64,000 nt of DNA from Deltaproteobacteria bacterium GWC2_55_46 (GTDB lineage: Bacteria > Desulfobacterota > GWC2-55-46): assembly GCA_001595385.3 (NCBI GenBank), contig LVEI03000001.1, forward strand, positions 1,703,501 to 1,767,500, written 5' to 3'. The position numbers and the translations under genes are program-made. The notes under the pieces were generated by a model. It saw only the letters and a program-made list of their open reading frames with translations. It was not told the origin of the DNA and ran no database searches. This document shows positions 1 through 8,677 of the stretch, in pieces (position 1 is the stretch's first letter; each line of letters begins with the position of its first letter).

Positions 1-1
1 G

Positions 2-793
2 AGGGAGAAATATCCGAACATCTCAAAGATAAGGTTCGGGGACGACACGCTCGCCCAGGACAAGGATTGGTTCAGGGAGCTTGTGAGGGAGTACAAGAAA
101 AGGGTGGCGCTTCCCTTTTCGACCAACGACAGGGTAAACAATATCAACGAGGAGACGGTCGCCCTTTATAAAGAGGCCGGTTGTTTCTGCGTTGATATGG
201 GCATAGAGAGCGGGAACGACTACATACGGAACAGTCTTTTTGACAGGCACGTATCGAAGGAGAAGATGATAAAGGCCTTTCACCTGCTCGAGAAAAACGG
301 GATACAGACAGGCTCGTTCAATATAATCGGCGCGCCCGGCGAGACCGTCTCGACAGTACTCGAAACGGTAAAGCTCAACGCGATATGCAGGCCGACGACC
401 AGCGTGAACTCATATCTGTTCCCCTTCCCAGGTTCGAAGATACTCTCGATATGCGATGAACGGGGGCTCGAGATCACAGGGCTCAAGAAGAGCCAGGTAG
501 AGCGTCCGACCATAAGGCTCAAGACCGCCACCGAAGAAGAGTTGGTCTTCGGCTTCAATTACTTCAGGACCCTTACGAGGCTCTATAAGTCCCTCTACAG
601 GTTGGGTTGGGCCGGGGGAAGGCTTGCCTCTGTTGCGGATACGGCCATCTGCTCACCATACTTCCCATACCGGTTCTTTAACCTCATATATCTCAACAAG
701 GCCGCGGTCTACTCTGAAAGATACCCAAGGCTTGTGGGCTTCGCAAAGAAGATATACCGGCGATACAAGCTCCTTTTCAATAAGGCGAAGTAG
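2..793 (+). CDS. Radical SAM protein, cobalamin-type, C-terminal part (cut by window edge)
   Basis: The frame is open to the left edge, so 263 residues of the C-terminal part are visible and the true start lies outside. The segment GIESGNDYIR and the later stretch FNIIGAPGETVSTV are typical of the second half of the radical SAM barrel in Elp3/MiaB-type enzymes that carry a B12-binding domain. The CxxxCxxC cluster must lie upstream. Two full-length relatives occur at 7304 and 8674, which suggests a common pathway. It ends one base before the next gene, so it is probably the upstream member of the same operon. The substrate is unknown; a C-methylation or similar carbon-centred chemistry on a glycan or lipid is inference from context only. 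Confidence 0.85.
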   Translation, partial: REKYPNISKIRFGDDTLAQDKDWFRELVREYKKRVALPFSTNDRVNNINEETVALYKEAGCFCVDMGIESGNDYIRNSLFDRHVSKEKMIKAFHLLEKNGIQTGSFNIIGAPGETVSTVLETVKLNAICRPTTSVNSYLFPFPGSKILSICDERGLEITGLKKSQVERPTIRLKTATEEELVFGFNYFRTLTRLYKSLYRLGWAGGRLASVADTAICSPYFPYRFFNLIYLNKAAVYSERYPRLVGFAKKIYRRYKLLFNKAK

Positions 794-794
794 C

Positions 795-1832
795 ATGAAA
801 GTGGCTGATATGATGGCAGGACGCTGGACCCCGATAGATGAGCCGGTAGTGAGGAGTGGGGCTCCCGAAGGATGGGACGGCCTCTCGGCCATAACCCCCG
901 GCATCTTCGCTGGCGGAGCCGGGAAAAAGTTCGGCATGTTCTATGTGGGCCTCTCTGCCCGCTCGGATACCTGGGGGATAGGCTATGCCGGGTCGGACGA
1001 TCTTCTCTCATGGGAGAAGCCTGGGGCAGACCCGCTCATAAGCTCTGAGGACGAGGAGAGTTGCGTTAGCTATGATTCCCCATGCCTTGTAAGAAAGGAT
1101 GGCAGGTTCCACCTCTTCTGCGAGGAGAAGAAGAAGAGCAAGAGCGCCGGGGCAAAGATAAAACACCTCCTGCCGCTGAAGCTTCGCATGGGCATCGGAA
1201 GGCTCCGGAGGTCTCTAAAGGGGAAAGAGGCGAGGGCGCTCTCTGTCCAGCACGCTGACAAGAGGTACTTCGTGAGCTTTTCGACGGACCGGCTCCTTGA
1301 ATGGGATACAGGCGCGAAGCGTATCGCATTTGATAAGGGCGAGGCAGGCTCATTCGACGCCGAAGGACTTTTTTCGCCTCAGGTACATGAGCTGGAAGGG
1401 CGGTACTATATGTTCTACGGAGGCTCTGACGGGTCCGCTACATCAACCGGGCTCGCCGTATCTGACGACCTGGTGAGTTGGGAAAGGCGCCCTTCACCTG
1501 TGCTCAAGACAGGCGGAAAGGGAGAGTGGGATGAGAAGAACGCGCTCATAGTAAGCGTACTAAAGGTGGATGACGGATACTGCGGCTTCTACGAGGGCGA
1601 GGACGCGAATAACACTTACAGTATAGGGCTTGCCGTATCCTCAGACCTCAAGGGATGGGAGAAGTTTGAAGGGAACCCGATAATCAAAAACGGCGGGAAA
1701 GGCTCGTTCAGTGAAAAGATGGCCTGCTCGCCTCACATATTCGCGGCTGAGGGGAAGGTGCTCCTCTTTTACACAGGCCACGACCGCTATATGCGAGGAT
1801 CATGCGGGGCAGCGATATTCGAGAAAAGTTAA
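795..1832 (+). CDS. Glycosidase-like five-bladed beta-propeller protein
   Basis: A 345-residue protein with repeated blades such as GLAVSDDLVSWERRPSPVL and GLAVSSDLKGWEKFEGNPI. This pattern of S/DDL-x-SWE followed by NPI/SPVL is characteristic of the GH43/GH32/GH68/GH130-like propeller superfamily. The ATG at 795 is chosen because it follows the upstream stop by one base; the frame is open further upstream, but that would run through the preceding gene. No signal peptide is visible, so it is probably cytoplasmic. In this glycan locus it may trim or sense a sugar intermediate. I could not identify the catalytic acids with confidence, so it may be a lectin-like or phosphorylase-like member rather than a hydrolase. 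Confidence 0.7.
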   Translation: MKVADMMAGRWTPIDEPVVRSGAPEGWDGLSAITPGIFAGGAGKKFGMFYVGLSARSDTWGIGYAGSDDLLSWEKPGADPLISSEDEESCVSYDSPCLVRKDGRFHLFCEEKKKSKSAGAKIKHLLPLKLRMGIGRLRRSLKGKEARALSVQHADKRYFVSFSTDRLLEWDTGAKRIAFDKGEAGSFDAEGLFSPQVHELEGRYYMFYGGSDGSATSTGLAVSDDLVSWERRPSPVLKTGGKGEWDEKNALIVSVLKVDDGYCGFYEGEDANNTYSIGLAVSSDLKGWEKFEGNPIIKNGGKGSFSEKMACSPHIFAAEGKVLLFYTGHDRYMRGSCGAAIFEKS

Positions 1833-1898
1833 ACAGGGAGACCGGGCCTGATTATTTGCAGAATGGACTTTTAAATCGATGGCCCAAAAAGGACGGGT

Positions 1899-3056
1899 AT
1901 GAACAGGATATTCAAAAAAATCAGGAACCATTTCGGCTTTGACGCCCCAGCGGACATAGATTTGAGGCACCTGGTCTATCCAAAAAGGTTCTATAACGTC
2001 CTGAAGTACGTCCTATGCAAGAACAAGAGGATGGAGAGGCTGCCATATTATCCGATCACATTGATGGTGGAGGTGAGTACCAAATGCAACCTCAAGTGCC
2101 CGGGATGCGAAAGGGAGCTTTACAAGTCAGACCCCAGGACAGGGGGCATACCCAGGGAGAACGTAAAGCTGGAAGACTTCAAAGGCCTCGAGAAGGTCCT
2201 GCCGTATGTGTACAGCACCTATTTTGTGGGCGGCCTCGGAGAGCCTTTCATGAACAAGGAGTTCTGGGATATACACAGGTTCTTCAAGCGCCACAAGGTG
2301 ATGACCGGCTACATATCGAACGGCATGCTCATCGAACCGGCTGATTGCGACAAAACGATACGAGAGGGCGTGAACCGGGTGATGATATCGATAGACAGCC
2401 ACGTAAAGGAGAAGTACGAGGGCATAAAGAAGAACGCGAAATTCGAAAAGGCGGTCGAGGTCGTAAGGGAGTTTGCGCATACCAAGCGAAGGCTGAACGC
2501 CAAAAGGTTCCAGATAGGGCTCAACTACATATTCAGGTCAGATAATTATAACGACGCGCTCGATTATCTGGACTTCGCGAAATCGCTCGGGGCCGAGTAC
2601 ATCATGTTCACATCCTTCATCACCCATATAGAGGCGGAAAAGGACAAACCCTTCTTTCTCGTTGAAGAAAAAGAAAAGGAAGATCTCTACCGGAAGCTCA
2701 AAGAGAAGGCCAGAAGGCTCGGGATAAGCGTGAGGCTGCCGAGTATCGCCCCCTCTAAAGGGTGCCTGTGCAACTCTCTCTGGCACGGGGCCTGTATCTT
2801 CTATAACGGGGATGTATGCGCGTGCCCGTTTTTCAGGACAACCCGGGAGTTCTACTACCATGTGGGCAGGGAGAACCGGGTGGAATACGCCAAGAGGGAG
2901 TGCCTCGACACGGTGATGGGCAATTACCGGACAGGAGTGAACTTTCTCGATATCTGGAACAGCGAAAAGGCGGTCGGCATGAGAAAGGCCGTGCTTGGCG
3001 GGGACTTCGGTTTCAACCCGTGCGGCACCTGCTATTACAAGCACGACCTGCATTGA
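1899..3056 (+). CDS. Radical SAM/SPASM protein
   Basis: A 385-residue radical SAM enzyme. The 4Fe-4S motif CxxxCxxC is at Cys63, Cys67 and Cys70 (CNLKCPGCE). A cysteine-rich C-terminal region (CLCNSLWHGACIF, later CACPFF and NPCGTCYYKHD) fits a SPASM domain carrying auxiliary clusters. SPASM proteins commonly modify peptides or sugars (AlbA, PqqE, the aminoglycoside enzyme BtrN), so the substrate cannot be assigned from family alone. No precursor-peptide gene was found nearby, which argues mildly against a RiPP role. A purine-rich stretch (AAGGACGGG) precedes the ATG. It lies 66 bases after the propeller gene and just upstream of a second SPASM gene. Confidence 0.85.
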   Translation: MNRIFKKIRNHFGFDAPADIDLRHLVYPKRFYNVLKYVLCKNKRMERLPYYPITLMVEVSTKCNLKCPGCERELYKSDPRTGGIPRENVKLEDFKGLEKVLPYVYSTYFVGGLGEPFMNKEFWDIHRFFKRHKVMTGYISNGMLIEPADCDKTIREGVNRVMISIDSHVKEKYEGIKKNAKFEKAVEVVREFAHTKRRLNAKRFQIGLNYIFRSDNYNDALDYLDFAKSLGAEYIMFTSFITHIEAEKDKPFFLVEEKEKEDLYRKLKEKARRLGISVRLPSIAPSKGCLCNSLWHGACIFYNGDVCACPFFRTTREFYYHVGRENRVEYAKRECLDTVMGNYRTGVNFLDIWNSEKAVGMRKAVLGGDFGFNPCGTCYYKHDLH

Positions 3057-3071
3057 CGCAGGAGGTGAGTG

Positions 3072-4241
3072 ATGTCGCTTTACCTTCAGGATGACAGCGC
3101 CCTTTTTTTCGGGCGAAAGAGCATCCTTGTGGCCGAGAAGGAGACACGGCTGAGCGATTACGAGCCATGTTACTTCCCGAAGAAGATGATAATGAGCCTT
3201 ACATCGAGGTGCAACCTGAGGTGCGCCCACTGCATGAGGAGCAGATGCGCTGATATGGGAGATAGCGCCATGACAAGGGAGATGGTAGACCATGTGGTCA
3301 GGACCTTTTTCCCGAAGATAACATGTATGCAGCTCGGCGGGATAGATTTCGGGGAGCAGATGCTCTCGCCTCACTTCGGCTACTTCCTCTCGAAGGTGCA
3401 AGAGTACGGCGTGGGCCTCGACCTTGTAACTAACGGGACGCTCATAAGAAAAGATAACGCCGGAGCGCTCGCCTCATCAGCCGCGAGGGTCATGCTCTCG
3501 GTCGAGGGCATTGGCCCCAACTACAAGAAGGTCCGCGGGGTGGGCTGGGAGAGGTTCAGGGGCAATATCGAGGCGCTCCTTGAGGCCCGGAGCTCCGCAG
3601 GCACGGATGACAGGGCCATAGTCTGCCTTAATATCTGCGCCATAAGGGAGTTCAGGGATGATTACTTCAGGCTCGCCGATTATTCAAAAGAGGCCGGGGT
3701 TGACCTAATGATACTCCGGGACCTCATCCCGAACAGGATCGGCGAGCGGGCCATGTCATTTCTCTACCATGAGCAAGAGCACAACGAGTTCTACTCCGAG
3801 TTAAAAGAGTACGCGGAAGGCCTCGGAGTAAAGATAGCCGTGCCGCCGCCGATACCGCTTGAGAAAAGAGCAAGGAATCAATTCAGGAGAAAGGCCTGCA
3901 CGTTGCCTTTCGAGGTCTTCGGCCTCCTCTCTGACGGCAAGATAGTGACCTGCTGCCTTGGCGAGGCCTTTGACCTGGGGCAGCTCTCTACCGATGACAA
4001 CGACATCATGCCCCTGTGGAATTCGGAGCGATACAAGCAGATCAGAAATAGCGTAAACACAATGGCCCCGCCTGAGCCGTGCAGGCTCTGCGAGGCGGTT
4101 AATTACAACGCCCTTGCCTACAGGCCCACGAAGGCCTATCTCATGATGAAGCAGCTCCTTACGGAGAGGCTTCCGGGCGCGAGACGCTTCAAGAACATAG
4201 TAAAAAAGGGCCGGAGGGCGCTTCTTGGACAAAGGACCTAA
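3072..4241 (+). CDS. Radical SAM/SPASM protein (second copy type)
   Basis: A 389-residue radical SAM protein with the cluster motif at Cys47, Cys51 and Cys54 (CNLRCAHC). SPASM-type cysteines lie near the C-terminus (RRKACTLPF, IVTCCLGEA, EPCRLCEAV). The ATG at 3072 is preferred over the GTG three bases upstream because a strong Shine-Dalgarno AGGAGGT sits at 3060-3066. Like its upstream neighbour it ends with a basic tail. The two proteins share architecture but not close sequence, so they may catalyse successive steps. Function unknown; modification of an amino sugar, nucleotide sugar or peptide is possible. Confidence 0.85.
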   Translation: MSLYLQDDSALFFGRKSILVAEKETRLSDYEPCYFPKKMIMSLTSRCNLRCAHCMRSRCADMGDSAMTREMVDHVVRTFFPKITCMQLGGIDFGEQMLSPHFGYFLSKVQEYGVGLDLVTNGTLIRKDNAGALASSAARVMLSVEGIGPNYKKVRGVGWERFRGNIEALLEARSSAGTDDRAIVCLNICAIREFRDDYFRLADYSKEAGVDLMILRDLIPNRIGERAMSFLYHEQEHNEFYSELKEYAEGLGVKIAVPPPIPLEKRARNQFRRKACTLPFEVFGLLSDGKIVTCCLGEAFDLGQLSTDDNDIMPLWNSERYKQIRNSVNTMAPPEPCRLCEAVNYNALAYRPTKAYLMMKQLLTERLPGARRFKNIVKKGRRALLGQRT

Positions 4242-4247
4242 CCGATA

Positions 4248-5444
4248 ATGATCGTAAGCTACTGGCAGATAATGGCGGCCTCGATGCTCCTGTTTTCCGC
4301 GGCCTTTGCCGTAGAGAATTATTTCAGCATAGTCCCGAAGTACGCCGTCACCATACCCGGCTTTATCCTGCTCTTTATCCTGGCTGCAGAGGCCGGGCAG
4401 GTGGAGCTTAAAAAGCTGCCGAAGGCGTCCAGGTGGCTTGGCATAAGGATACCGATGGCCATCCTCTTCTTCGGCAGTGTGATAGGGCTCTATAAGCTCG
4501 GGGACACATACCCGGTCTATTTTTTCGGTGATTTTTACGTCATAGCGCAGTTCATCGTAGTGGGGATGGTCTTCTCATTAAAAAGGATAGAGAGGCAGAC
4601 GGACAGGATATTCTGGGGCTACTTTCTATCGATCGCCGTCATATCGGTCGCGAAGTTCTACTTTAGCTTCACGAAATATTACGCCGAAGTCGGGAGGTTC
4701 ATCCCGTTTGACAACCTGCTGGTAATAACCTCCGCCTGGTTCGCCTTTTACAGGCTTAAGGTCAGCGCGCTCGCGGTGTTAAGTATCTTCCTCGTTCTTT
4801 CCGCGATGTCCGGGATGAGGCTCGGCTTTTTCCTGAGCCTCCTTATGACCATGGTTGTGATCTTCATCGCGAGGGAGAACGTTTTATCGCTCAACAGGGT
4901 AACCCTCGCGGCGGCTCTGCTGCTCCTGCTGGCTGTCGTAAACCTGTCGGCGGCATCGTCTTTCAAGACGGTCGAAAGGCTCTTTGGGGCATACGAGATG
5001 AACGAGGAGGAGATGATATCGACCACTTCACGCTTTAGCGAAGCGAGCGCCGCCGTAACTGAGCAGATGAACAACCCGATATTCAATGTCCTCTTCGGCA
5101 ACGGCCACGGCGCCCTCTACAGGGAGTACGTATTCTGGGATCTGGAGGTCAACATGACACCGAAGGGCACGCACAATATCCATATATCGCCCGCGCTCTT
5201 CTTTTTCCGCTACGGGCTGCTGGGGCTTGCGTGGTATCTGATGATCTTTTTCTACGCGATATCAAAGGCGAAACGGATGCTTTTCTTGAGAAGCGGAGGA
5301 TATGTGAACGACTGCAGGGTGATAAGCAGCCTCTACCTCTGCTCGATGCTCTTGAGCTCTTTTCTCGGCCAGAACAACTTCATCTACATGGACATCCCGA
5401 TAATGCTCTACCTGACGGGCATCTATGAGGAGGCATATGCGTAA
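4248..5444 (+). CDS. O-antigen polymerase/ligase-like membrane protein
   Basis: A 398-residue, highly hydrophobic protein with about ten predicted membrane segments. A long polar loop in the C-terminal half (around residues 245-310) contains FGNGHGALYREYVFW, followed by HNIHISPALFFFRYGLLGLAWY. This layout, a large periplasmic loop ahead of the last helices with an H-N-x-H motif, is that of Wzy/WaaL-type O-antigen polymerases and ligases. These proteins diverge too fast to assign polymerase versus ligase by eye. It begins six bases after the SPASM gene and overlaps the next gene, so it belongs to the same operon. Confidence 0.72.
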   Translation: MIVSYWQIMAASMLLFSAAFAVENYFSIVPKYAVTIPGFILLFILAAEAGQVELKKLPKASRWLGIRIPMAILFFGSVIGLYKLGDTYPVYFFGDFYVIAQFIVVGMVFSLKRIERQTDRIFWGYFLSIAVISVAKFYFSFTKYYAEVGRFIPFDNLLVITSAWFAFYRLKVSALAVLSIFLVLSAMSGMRLGFFLSLLMTMVVIFIARENVLSLNRVTLAAALLLLLAVVNLSAASSFKTVERLFGAYEMNEEEMISTTSRFSEASAAVTEQMNNPIFNVLFGNGHGALYREYVFWDLEVNMTPKGTHNIHISPALFFFRYGLLGLAWYLMIFFYAISKAKRMLFLRSGGYVNDCRVISSLYLCSMLLSSFLGQNNFIYMDIPIMLYLTGIYEEAYA

Positions 5445-6093
5445 GATAACGACGAAGATATCGAAACGGCTTTTATACGCCTACGCTATCGTCTCAGCCG
5501 CCGTTCTAATCGGCCAAGCGGTACTCATGTTCTCGCCGATAGTTACGGTGCTGGCCGAGGGGCTGCTTGTCGACCCGGAGGTCAAAAGGGCGGACGCGAT
5601 AATAATACTCGCCGGAGGCGCGTACAATAACGGCGCCCTTGACCGGTCCACCCTCACGAGGGTCATCCACGGCGTGGAGCTCTACAAAAAAGGCCTTGCC
5701 GAAAAGATAATCCTTAGCGGCGGCAACATGCCTGGGCGAAACAGGCTCGACATCACGATCTCAGAGAAGATGTCAGAGGCCGCCACCATCATGGGAGTCC
5801 CGCTCAAGGCGCAGATGATAGACGCCGTATCTTTAAGGACATACGAGAACGCGGTTGAGAGCGGAAGGATAATGGAAGAGAACGGCATGGATGACGCCAT
5901 CCTCGTTACCTCGGCTACCCATATGAAAAGGGCGCTCCTTACATTCAGGCGCCTTGGTATAAAGGTATACCCCGCCCCGGCGATAGCCTATGAGCCATTT
6001 GTCAGGGACCCGCTGGAGAGGCTTGGGATGTCAAAGACCGTGATGAGGGAGTACGCGGGCATGCTCTTTTACAGATGGAAAGGCTGGATATAA
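5437..6093 (+). CDS. YdcF/SanA-like DUF218 protein
   Basis: A 218-residue protein with one N-terminal membrane anchor (about residues 10-32, LLYAYAIVSAAVLIG) and a DUF218 fold: DAIIILAGGAYNNG, then KIILSGGN, then SLRTYENAVES and AILVTSATHMKRA. DUF218 proteins such as SanA, YdcF and ElyC act at the cell envelope and are linked to envelope polysaccharide metabolism, but their reaction is not settled. The ATG at 5437 has AGGAGG three bases upstream; the ATG at 5425 is an alternative that adds four residues. The gene overlaps the polymerase-like gene by eight bases, suggesting coupled translation. Confidence 0.8.
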   Translation: MRKITTKISKRLLYAYAIVSAAVLIGQAVLMFSPIVTVLAEGLLVDPEVKRADAIIILAGGAYNNGALDRSTLTRVIHGVELYKKGLAEKIILSGGNMPGRNRLDITISEKMSEAATIMGVPLKAQMIDAVSLRTYENAVESGRIMEENGMDDAILVTSATHMKRALLTFRRLGIKVYPAPAIAYEPFVRDPLERLGMSKTVMREYAGMLFYRWKGWI

Positions 6094-6096
6094 ACG

Positions 6097-7302
6097 GTGC
6101 TAAGACCATCTCCGCACAGGATAGTGGACAGGAAGAAGAGGGCGCTCGCCCTTATGCTTCATTACGCGCTCAGGCCGGCCTTCGATATACACAGATTATC
6201 ACGTGGGTTGAGGGTAACCGGCGGGAGGCGTTTCGGCGAGATGAAAAAGGTGCTTCTCATCAGGATAGACGGGCTCGGGGACATGGCGATGTCAGCGCCG
6301 GTCTTCTCTTCGGTAAGGAAGGTCTTCCCGAACGCCAGGATAACGCTCCTTACGGCGAGCTGGTCAAGGGGCATCGCAGAGGCGCTCGAAGGGCTGGACG
6401 AGATAATCTGCTTCGACGCGCCGTGGATGGTGAAGGGGAGGATCGAGAGAAAAGAGAGCGTTTTGAAGGTCATCAGAAGATTGAGAAAGGAAAGGTTCGA
6501 CCTTGCAGTGGACTTCAGGGGGGATTTCCGGAACAACATACTGATGTATCTCACGAAGGCTGAATACCGGGTCGGCTTCGACATCACGGGGTGCGGCTAT
6601 CTCCTTACAGACGTTGTCCCGTGTGACAGCGACCATCACCCTACAAAGATGTGCCTCGCGGCGATGAAGTACCTGGCACCGGCATGTGAAATAGCTTCGG
6701 AGCACAAGCTTAAGACTACGGAAGCCGACAGGGGCTATATCCACGAATTGCTGGCTCGTAACGGGGTATATCCCGCCGGGGCACCGGTCGTAGTGATCCA
6801 TCCCGGCGCCAAATGGGAGGGCAGGTGGTGGGAGGCGCGAAGGTATGCAGAGGTGGCGGACAGGCTGATAGAGGAGTACGGGGCAAGCATCGTCATATCG
6901 GGCGCGCCGGCAGACGTTCATCTGGCAGGGCAGATAGCGGGGCTCATGAAAAACAAGGCCGCCGTGGTAGCCGGGAAGACTTCACTGAGGCAGTTCCTGG
7001 CACTGCTTGATAGGAGCTGTCTTTTCATCGGTGTCGATTCAGGCCCCATGCACATGGCCGCCGCGATGGGGACAAGGGTGGTGGCCCTTTTCGGTCCGGC
7101 CCTCGCTCAGGCGGTCGGGCCGTACGGGAGCGGGCACATAGTGGTCACGAAGCAGAGGCTCTTCCCGTGCAGCCCGTGCGCCCAGACGGCATGCAAGATG
7201 GCCGATTTCAACTGCATGAAGGCGATAACGACGGAAGATGTCTGGGCAGCGGTCAGAGAGCAGATGGACGCTGTTATCCCGCGTAGAAGGCAAGGGGCGT
7301 AA
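6097..7302 (+). CDS. Glycosyltransferase family 9 (heptosyltransferase-like)
   Basis: A 401-residue GT9 protein. The N-terminal Rossmann motif VLLIRIDGLGDMAMSAPV begins at about residue 50. The donor-side motif FIGVDSGPMHMAAAMG is in the C-terminal half, as is WEGRWWEARRYAEVADRL. GT9 enzymes transfer ADP-heptose or related donors to lipopolysaccharide core or other glycans. The GTG at 6097 follows the upstream stop by three bases; a later ATG at 6241 (MKKVLLIR) would give the more usual family length, so the start is uncertain. The last part has a Cys-rich segment (FPCSPCAQTACKM), common in GT9 proteins of this kind. Confidence 0.85.
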   Translation: MLRPSPHRIVDRKKRALALMLHYALRPAFDIHRLSRGLRVTGGRRFGEMKKVLLIRIDGLGDMAMSAPVFSSVRKVFPNARITLLTASWSRGIAEALEGLDEIICFDAPWMVKGRIERKESVLKVIRRLRKERFDLAVDFRGDFRNNILMYLTKAEYRVGFDITGCGYLLTDVVPCDSDHHPTKMCLAAMKYLAPACEIASEHKLKTTEADRGYIHELLARNGVYPAGAPVVVIHPGAKWEGRWWEARRYAEVADRLIEEYGASIVISGAPADVHLAGQIAGLMKNKAAVVAGKTSLRQFLALLDRSCLFIGVDSGPMHMAAAMGTRVVALFGPALAQAVGPYGSGHIVVTKQRLFPCSPCAQTACKMADFNCMKAITTEDVWAAVREQMDAVIPRRRQGA

Positions 7303-7303
7303 G

Positions 7304-8677
7304 ATGAGAATACTCCTCATAAGCGCGATAAACCCGCATATGGAATCTGAGACGAGATATCCGCAGCTTGGGCTCGGCTACCTTGTGAGCTACGCGAGAA
7401 AAAAGCTCGGCGCTGATACACACGAGTTCAAGGTGATAAATCGCGATATAGAGGAGGCGGTTGAAGAGTTCAGGCCGGATATCGTTGGCATAAGCTGTTT
7501 TTCATCTAATTACGGCATCGTAAAAAGGTACGCCGCGTTCTGCAAAGGAAAGGGCATACCCGTCGTCATAGGGGGCATACACATCTCGCTCCTGCCGGAT
7601 TCGTTTACGAAAGAGATGGATATAGGCGCGCTGCATGAGGGCGAGGAGACCTTCGCAGAAGTAATCGAGCTCTATGACAGGACAGGAAGGTTCGACCCTG
7701 AAAGCTGCGCCTCGATAAAGGGGATAATCTATTGGGAGGACGGAAGGCTCAAGTTTACGGAGCGAAGGCCCCTTATAGATGACCTCGACGAGATACCGCG
7801 CCCGGCAAGGGAGCTTTTAAATGTAAGGGGAAGTCACCTTTCAATGTTCACCTCCCGCGGCTGCCCGTACCGCTGCGTATTTTGCGCCTCGAGCAGGTAC
7901 TGGACAAAGACCAGGTTCGCCTCCGCCAGCTACGTGGCAGAGGAGATAAAGGAGCTTTACTACGACTACGGCGCCAAGATCATAAGCTTCTACGACGACT
8001 TATTTATAGTCAACAGGAAGCGGGTAAAAGAGCTGAGAGACATACTTGACGCCGAAGGGCTCCTTGGCAAGGTGAGCTTTTCCTGCTCCGCGAGGGCGAA
8101 CCTTGTCGATGACGATATGGCAAGGCTCCTTAAGGACCTCAACGTCGTATCCGTGGCTCTGGGGCTTGAGTCCGGCCACCAGCGCGTGCTCAAATACCTG
8201 AAAGGCGGCAACATCTCGGTCGAGGCCAACAGGAGCGCAGTCGAGCTGCTCGCCAGGAACGGCATAACGCCGAACGCCGCCTTCATCATAGGCTCCCCCG
8301 ACGAGACAAGAGAAGAGATGATGGCCACATATGATTTCATCAGGTCCGTGCCTTTAAGGAACTTCAACGTGTACGTGATGACCCCGCTTCCAGGCACCCC
8401 TGTCTGGGCAGAGGCTGCCGGGAAGGGGCTTATCCAAAAGGACTTTGAGGACTGGGCGAGCCTGGACGCGGTCCATTTCTCAAAACATTACAGGAAGGCG
8501 ATAATCGTGTCAGAGACCATGTCGAGGGAAGAGATCCTCAAGGTCTACAGGAAGTTCCAGCGCCTGCGGTACTGGGTCTTCTTTAAAAACGTCCACCGCC
8601 ACCCGTTCGTAAAGGACGTGCCTAGGATGACGTTAGCCCTGGCAAGGGAAAGGATACTGGGGATGGTGAAAGGATGA
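7304..8677 (+). CDS. B12-binding domain radical SAM protein
   Basis: A 457-residue protein with an N-terminal cobalamin-binding-like Rossmann domain (DIVGISCFSSN, then VVIGGIHISLLPD) and a radical SAM domain whose CxxxCxxC is at Cys187, Cys191 and Cys194 (CPYRCVFC). No classic DxHxxG histidine motif is seen in the B12 domain; this is frequent in cobalamin-dependent radical SAM enzymes. Family members include methylases and ring-forming enzymes (HpnR, BchE, TsrM relatives). The start is one base after the GT9 stop; an in-frame upstream ATG would overlap GT9 and add residues without homology. Its stop overlaps the next start (ATGA). Confidence 0.88.
   Translation: MRILLISAINPHMESETRYPQLGLGYLVSYARKKLGADTHEFKVINRDIEEAVEEFRPDIVGISCFSSNYGIVKRYAAFCKGKGIPVVIGGIHISLLPDSFTKEMDIGALHEGEETFAEVIELYDRTGRFDPESCASIKGIIYWEDGRLKFTERRPLIDDLDEIPRPARELLNVRGSHLSMFTSRGCPYRCVFCASSRYWTKTRFASASYVAEEIKELYYDYGAKIISFYDDLFIVNRKRVKELRDILDAEGLLGKVSFSCSARANLVDDDMARLLKDLNVVSVALGLESGHQRVLKYLKGGNISVEANRSAVELLARNGITPNAAFIIGSPDETREEMMATYDFIRSVPLRNFNVYVMTPLPGTPVWAEAAGKGLIQKDFEDWASLDAVHFSKHYRKAIIVSETMSREEILKVYRKFQRLRYWVFFKNVHRHPFVKDVPRMTLALARERILGMVKG

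Noticed and set aside
624-794. Extended N-terminus of the propeller protein
   Set aside because: The extension is translated from the overlapping radical SAM gene in another frame and has no similarity to the family.
2538-3401. Open frame of 287 codons on the - strand
   Set aside because: It runs across the ends of the two SPASM genes and has low-complexity His/Pro composition and no ribosome binding site.
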